A stretch of 45,933 nt of DNA from contig PEAC01000013.1 in assembly GCA_002753305.1 (NCBI GenBank), positions 1 to 45,933 of the forward strand, read 5' to 3'. The stretch is from Nitrospirae bacterium MYbin6 (GTDB lineage Bacteria; Nitrospirota; Thermodesulfovibrionia; Thermodesulfovibrionales; Magnetobacteriaceae). A model generated the notes under the pieces. It searched no databases. It was not told the DNA's origin and saw only the letters and a program-made list of their open reading frames with translations. The position numbers and the translations under genes are program-made. This document shows, one piece after another, positions 42,412-45,933 of the stretch. Position 1 is the first letter of the stretch. Every line of letters begins with the position of its first letter.

Positions 42412-43713
42412 ATGGACATAGGGATAATAGGAACCGGCTATGTAGGGCTGGTGACAGGTGCGTGTTTTGCCGAGTTTGGAGTAACGGTAACGTGCGTGGA
42501 TAAGGACGCGGGAAAGATTGAATCACTGAAAAACGGAGATATACCGTTTTATGAACCCGGCCTGAAGGACCTCGTGGCTAGGGGTATGCGCGAGGGACGT
42601 CTAACCTTCACATCCAACCTTGCGGAAGCGGTGAGGAATTCGCTCGTAATCTTCATAGCCGTAGGCACACCTCCAAAAGAGGACGGAAGCGCCGACATGA
42701 GCTATGTCGAAGCAGCGGCCACGGAAATAGCCAGACACATTGACCACTATAAGGTAATCGTCACAAAGAGCACCGTCCCGGTGGGAACGGGCAAGTGGCT
42801 GAAAGAACTCCTGTTAAGAGAAGTCGGCAATGGGGTGAGTTTCGACGTAGTCTCCAATCCCGAGTTTTTAAGGGAAGGTGCGGCAATTGATGACTTTATG
42901 CGGCCAGACAGGGTTATTGTCGGGGCGGACAGCGACACGGCAACTTCGATAATGAAGGAGCTATACAGGCCGCTTTACCTGTTAGAGACGCCGTTTATTA
43001 TAACGAACATTGAGACATCAGAGCTTATCAAATACGCATCGAACGCCTTTTTGGCCACAAAGATTTCATTCATCAACGAAGTAGCGAACCTTTGCGAACA
43101 TGTAGGAGCCGATGTACACGATGTGGCACGGGCGATGGGGCTTGATGGCAGGATAGGGAAGAAGTTTCTCCATCCCGGCCCTGGATTCGGAGGCTCATGT
43201 TTCCCCAAAGACACACGCGCGCTTCTCAGCCTTGCCGAGCGCGAGGGAGTTACTCTGAACGTGGTGCGGGGGACGATTAAGACAAACGATGCCCAGAGAG
43301 AACTCATGCTGGGAAAAATCCTTGGCGCCGTCGCGGATGTAAACGGAAAAACCGCGGCCTTCTTAGGCCTGTCCTTTAAGCCGAATACGGACGATATCAG
43401 AGAGGCGCCGTCGCTGTATTTAATTGAAGAATTGCTCAACCGGGGGGCAAACATAAAGGCATTCGACCCTGTGGCGTCGGACAATGCCGCGAAACTATTT
43501 CCCACGGTACGCTACTGCACAAGCATATACGATGCACTCAGAGACGCCGACATGGCCGTCCTTGTAACCGAGTGGAACCAGTTCAGAAACCTTGACATTG
43601 AGCGGATAATGACGATAATGAAGAGGCCCCTGTTTTTCGACCTGAGAAACGTCTATGACCCGACAAAGATGCGCAGCCTTGGGATAGAGTATTACTCGGT
43701 CGGACGGCTTTAA
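42412..43713 (+). CDS. ugd: UDP-glucose 6-dehydrogenase
   Basis: 433 residues, the usual length. It oxidises UDP-glucose to UDP-glucuronate with two NAD. DIGIIGTGYVGLVTGACFAE is the NAD loop, VGTPPKEDGSADMSYVEAAA and ITKSTVPVGTG-like text follow, and GFGGSCFPKDTRAL carries the catalytic Cys. FLGLSFKPNTDDIREAPSL is the C-terminal UDP-binding part. GGAG precedes the ATG. It uses the product of galU (26935) and may feed glucuronate-type residues to the glycosyltransferases upstream. Confidence 0.97.
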   Translation: MDIGIIGTGYVGLVTGACFAEFGVTVTCVDKDAGKIESLKNGDIPFYEPGLKDLVARGMREGRLTFTSNLAEAVRNSLVIFIAVGTPPKEDGSADMSYVEAAATEIARHIDHYKVIVTKSTVPVGTGKWLKELLLREVGNGVSFDVVSNPEFLREGAAIDDFMRPDRVIVGADSDTATSIMKELYRPLYLLETPFIITNIETSELIKYASNAFLATKISFINEVANLCEHVGADVHDVARAMGLDGRIGKKFLHPGPGFGGSCFPKDTRALLSLAEREGVTLNVVRGTIKTNDAQRELMLGKILGAVADVNGKTAAFLGLSFKPNTDDIREAPSLYLIEELLNRGANIKAFDPVASDNAAKLFPTVRYCTSIYDALRDADMAVLVTEWNQFRNLDIERIMTIMKRPLFFDLRNVYDPTKMRSLGIEYYSVGRL

Positions 43714-43715
43714 AG

Positions 43716-43734
43716 CCGCGCTATAGAGGCGCGG
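43716..43734. terminator. Hairpin between convergent genes
   Basis: CCGCGC-TATAGAG-GCGCGG sits 2 nt after the ugd stop and about 20 nt before the stop of the convergent gene. It has no T-tract, but its position suits a shared terminator. Confidence 0.5.
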
Positions 43735-43753
43735 TAACCGGCCCCGCGCTTAC

Positions 43754-44521
43754 TTACTTAAGGCGCGCTGCCGAAAACGTTCCCCATCTGCTGTCCGGTG
43801 AGGCGGTCTGCGATAATCCCCAGTACTTGGTGGCCTCGTCCTTGTCGCGGCGAAAATGCATCTCCAGTTCAGCAATCCTGTAGCAGGCATGTGCCCTCTG
43901 GTCGTCTGTTATTGTGAGGAAGCCGAGGGCCTTATCGTAATTAGCCCTGGCGGCAAGTATCTTGAAATGAGGGTCGTTGTCGTCTCTGGAGGTTGTCATG
44001 TCGCCTTTGGATTCGGGCGGACGTTGTATGGCCTCCAGTGCCCTGTCGACGTAGAAATCCCCGTAAAGAATATAGGCATCGACAAAGTCCGGCTTGTAAT
44101 ACAGCGCTTTTTTTAAGGCATTGGCGAAATGCCGTTCATTTTCCGTGAGCCGGACGTATTTAGCATAGGCCAGCCAGTAATCCGGGTTATTATAATTGGC
44201 CCTGGCAAGGAGTTTAATATCCCGAGCGACAGATTTTGCCTTCCTCTTCCATGCCGGATTATCAAGGCTCTTCATGGCGGCGGCCTGTTCCAGGACGATG
44301 TCAACCAGGGCTATGCGTTGAGTATCGTTTAATTTGCCGCCTTCGTCAAGTTTATTTATAATATTATGTGCCTCGTCGAAGTGGCCGGTGTTTTTCAAGG
44401 CAACTGCCGCATTGTAATCTGCTCCTGAGTCTTCGGCAGAGGATACACCAAGGCAACAAAACAACATCAGCAGCACAGCAATTGCACCTGGCTTTAAAAG
44501 TTTTTTCCTATCTGTCATCAT
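43754..44521 (-). CDS. Exported TPR-like helical repeat protein
   Basis: About 255 residues from the ATG at 44521 (a second ATG follows directly). GTG at 44566 in the same frame is possible but would place a charged stretch before the signal peptide. Residues 9-27 are hydrophobic and end in VSSA-ED, a signal peptidase I site, so the protein is periplasmic. The rest is helix pairs with TPR-like spacing: DYNAAVALKNTGHFDEAHNIINKL, FANALKKALYYKPDFVDAYI and DKALGFLTI, in separate blocks. A TATAAT box lies at 44582-44587 on the - strand. No family is assigned; probably a scaffold. Confidence 0.75.
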   Translation of the reverse strand: MMTDRKKLLKPGAIAVLLMLFCCLGVSSAEDSGADYNAAVALKNTGHFDEAHNIINKLDEGGKLNDTQRIALVDIVLEQAAAMKSLDNPAWKRKAKSVARDIKLLARANYNNPDYWLAYAKYVRLTENERHFANALKKALYYKPDFVDAYILYGDFYVDRALEAIQRPPESKGDMTTSRDDNDPHFKILAARANYDKALGFLTITDDQRAHACYRIAELEMHFRRDKDEATKYWGLSQTASPDSRWGTFSAARLK

Positions 44522-44673
44522 ATCAGGCACCTGTCCCGGCTTAGTGTATTTGTTTTTCCACACCACAGTGTGGCCTTATACATTATATACTTATTTTCTG
44601 AATTACTGATAACCAATTATCTCAGGTTGCGATATAAAGCTCCAGCCGACCGGCCGGTGAGTTGTCACACGCC

Positions 44674-44880
44674 TCAGGTGCCACCACAGCCGATTGTAAC
44701 ACCCTGTCCCTCGACTATGACAGGAACCTGCCGTACTCCCTTTGAATGCTTAAGCATTGCCTCCATGTTTTGACTATTGAGTGTTACGTCGACATACTCG
44801 GCTCTGTCACCATAGGCCGACCTGGCCTTCTCGGTATAGGGTCAGCCCGCCTTGCCGTAGATGATTACCTTGTCTTTCAT
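44674..44880 (-). CDS. Glutaredoxin-like selenoprotein (UGA = selenocysteine at codon 13)
   Basis: The ATG at 44880 opens a 68-residue frame with one internal UGA (44844-44842). It reads MKDKVIIYGKAG-U-PYTEKAR, then EYVDVTLNSQNMEAMLKHS, RQVPVIVEGQGV and ends TIGCGGT. The UGA falls exactly on the nucleophile of the glutaredoxin CPYC motif, with VP (cis-Pro loop) and the GG turn downstream as in thioredoxin-fold proteins. A SECIS-like hairpin follows the UGA at the distance seen in E. coli fdhF. AAGGAGG lies 12 nt before the ATG, and a good promoter stands upstream. Likely role: thiol-selenol redox exchange or peroxide defence; Cys65 might form a selenenylsulfide with Sec13 (inference). Ordinary gene calling stops at the UGA and misses it. 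It resembles the small Sec-containing glutaredoxin-like proteins of anaerobes. Confidence 0.85.
44809..44835 (-). promoter_or_regulatory. Bacterial SECIS-type hairpin
   Basis: Starting 6 nt after the UGA, ACC pairs with GGT, and an inner GGCC/GGCC stem (44827-44824 with 44818-44815) closes the loop AGGTC (44823-44819). In E. coli fdhF the SelB-binding loop AGGUCU has its GGUC at nt 19-22 after the UGA; here GGUC is at 20-23. Both the loop sequence and the distance therefore fit a SelB target. Confidence 0.75.
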
Positions 44881-44884
44881 AGTG

Positions 44885-44947
44885 TTAAATATCCTCCTTA
44901 AAGGTGTTGCGATAGAGCGTCTCAACATCCTTCAGTTGATCGGCCAT
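44885..44947 (-). CDS. 20-codon frame upstream of the selenoprotein
   Basis: The ATG at 44947 starts MADQLKDVETLYRNTFKEDI and ends with TAA 4 nt before the selenoprotein ATG. The -10 TATAAT ends 6 nt ahead, so the transcript would begin at this ATG. The strong AAGGAGG for the selenoprotein lies inside its last codons, so translation of this frame could expose or cover that site. It could be a coupled leader peptide or chance. Confidence 0.4.
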   Translation of the reverse strand: MADQLKDVETLYRNTFKEDI

Positions 44948-44953
44948 AACTAA

Positions 44954-44982
44954 ATTATATCACGCAACATAATTCTTTACAA
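44954..44982 (-). promoter_or_regulatory. Sigma-70 promoter of the selenoprotein unit
   Basis: On the - strand TTGTAA (44982 to 44977), a 17-bp spacer, then TATAAT (44959 to 44954) with TGA ahead (TGn-extended). It lies just after the stop of the truncated ATPase gene, so the selenoprotein has its own transcription start. Confidence 0.75.
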
Positions 44983-44987
44983 CTGGA

Positions 44988-45831
44988 TCACGCTTGCAAG
45001 GCATTCACAATCCGAAGCGTCCGTTTGGTGTAGCCGGATAGCTCTGTAGGGTCGATCTGATCGGGCGTGATGTCTGTTATATTTTCTCCGTGGTGATATT
45101 GCTTGGTGTAGTCGTTAATTTGATCCAGTTCATCATAAAGAGTCTGAGCGGGATGGCTTGCGCCGCCTTCTCGTATTTTGCGGACAATATCACCAAGCCA
45201 ATCATTAGCATCAAAACTGTTCTGAAAGGTGGTACGGGCATAGGTTTCCAGCACTACACGCATTTTGCGGATGATGTCGAGATACTGCCCTGCTCCAGTG
45301 GACAGGTAAGTTTGCAGATCATCTATGTCGATTGCCGTGCGCCCCTGACACATTTTCTCAAGGTCAATGGGTGTGATCTTCGATCCCTGTTTACGGCAAT
45401 CCGTAATGTTCATTGCAGCCCGCTCGGCGGACGGGCATTTATCCCAAATCTGCTTCAAGAATGTCGCATCATGCGAAAGAACAATCACTTGGGCACACTG
45501 CCTCGCCACCTTCATGATTTCGTTGATCGTTTGCCCACGACGAAATGCGTCTTGGCTATTGAATGGATCATCGAATACCACGATCTTGTTGGCAAGCCCT
45601 CCATCTCGTTCAAGATGGGCAAGAAAGAATGCAAGTGCTAACGTTGAGCGGTCGCCAGCACTCAGGGTGTTCTTAAAGCTCGGCATGTTTCCTGGCGTTT
45701 TGCCATCACCAACATCTACAGCGGTATTATTGATGACAATCTGATAGGTCGAACTAGCAACACCACCAGGGTAGCAGTGTTTCGTTTCGGTAATTGCGAA
45801 TTCGGCGTTGAAAGCGTCAAGGTATTGATTG
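44988..45831 (-). pseudogene. AAA_13-type ATPase (RloC/PrrC-associated class), N-terminus lost to insertion
   Basis: About 280 codons remain. The C-terminal ATPase half is clear: NTLSAGDRSTLALAFFLAHL (ABC-type signature), IVVFDDPFNSQD (Walker B) and VIVLSHDATFL (H-loop). The Walker A half and any coiled coil are missing, because the frame runs into the repeat at 45832. The few residues before that point derive from the inserted element. Full proteins of this class run to 700-900 residues and include phage-defence or anticodon-nuclease ATPases. The C-terminal part (TYARTTFQNSFDANDWLG, then DELDQINDYTKQYHHG) is like that of RloC-type proteins. Specific function is not shown. Confidence 0.75.
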
Positions 45832-45933
45832 ATTATAGTGGACCCAATTGTCAAGACAAAAATTTGCCTTTTTTAAGTTACAGCAAGTCCTTATATTTTT
45901 CATAGCCCAGGCCCCAAAGGGGCGGGTGTCCGT
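45832..45933. repeat. Right copy of inverted contig-end repeat (probable IS terminus)
   Basis: Reverse complement of 10-111 (98 bp identical plus 3 of the last 4). It interrupts the ATPase gene at 45831/45832. The copies diverge at the base just inside ATTATAG, so the element end lies within a few bases of 45832-45840. No target duplication can be tested, because only one side of each insertion is present. Confidence 0.75.

Noticed and set aside
1..45933. Whole window as a proven composite transposon
   Set aside because: The inverted ends are real, but no transposase or target duplication can be seen and the interior is largely envelope and signalling genes, so an assembly break at a repeated element is more likely.

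Overview
The window looks like one contig from a Gram-negative, flagellated, LPS-bearing bacterium with many two-component sensors. It carries a flagellin with a sigma-54 promoter, an O-antigen ligase, heptosyltransferase-type enzymes, a TolC-type outer-membrane protein, B12-type radical SAM enzymes and a selenoprotein. A Nitrospirota (Magnetobacterium/Thermodesulfovibrio-like) or deltaproteobacterial-type host fits best. That is an inference from gene style, because no taxonomic marker is decisive here.

Layout. Both ends run into the same sequence in opposite orientation (10-111 and 45832-45933, 98 bp identical), most likely the terminus of a multicopy insertion element. Each copy truncates a gene: a prophage-like gene on the left and an AAA-type ATPase on the right. 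From 114 to 2460 lies decaying mobile DNA: a frameshifted prophage-like gene, an adenine methylase lacking its N-terminus, and the tail of an ISAs1-type transposase. At 2506-3290 sit smpB and ssrA (tmRNA), only 4 nt apart. At 3577-7526 is a signalling block: a hybrid histidine kinase broken by an in-frame amber codon, a second receiver-kinase, and a receiver protein with an inserted segment.

From 7538 to 26891, all on the + strand, lies a compact cluster of 19 genes that looks like a pathway for an unusual sugar or glycolipid. It has a deoxyhypusine-synthase-like protein, a stand-alone cytidylyltransferase, a cytidylyltransferase-kinase fusion (HldE domains in reverse order, with a damaged HxGH motif), a GmhA-like SIS protein, a split transketolase, a methyltransferase, six radical SAM enzymes, two RmlD-like reductases, a GT2 glycosyltransferase, and a membrane trio (two small proteins with winged-helix-like tails and one DUF2079-like protein). 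Adjacent genes complete an envelope programme: galU and a tolC homologue (+), then four - strand genes for two GT2 enzymes, one GT4 and an O-antigen ligase.

Flagellin (33532-34551, -) has a clear -24/-12 promoter. A kinase and receiver pair follows at 34942-36595. A second envelope run (36671-43713, +) holds a GT9, two GT4 enzymes, a hendecad-repeat coiled-coil membrane protein, an ArnT/PMT-type glycosyltransferase and UDP-glucose dehydrogenase. GalU and Ugd together would give UDP-glucuronate.

At 44674-44880 (-) there is a gene that conventional calling misses: a 68-residue glutaredoxin-like protein whose nucleophile codon is UGA, followed at the right distance by a bacterial SECIS-type hairpin. 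It is probably a selenoprotein. Several genes have an (often TGn-extended) -10 box only 5-7 nt before the ATG, so leaderless transcription may be common in this organism.
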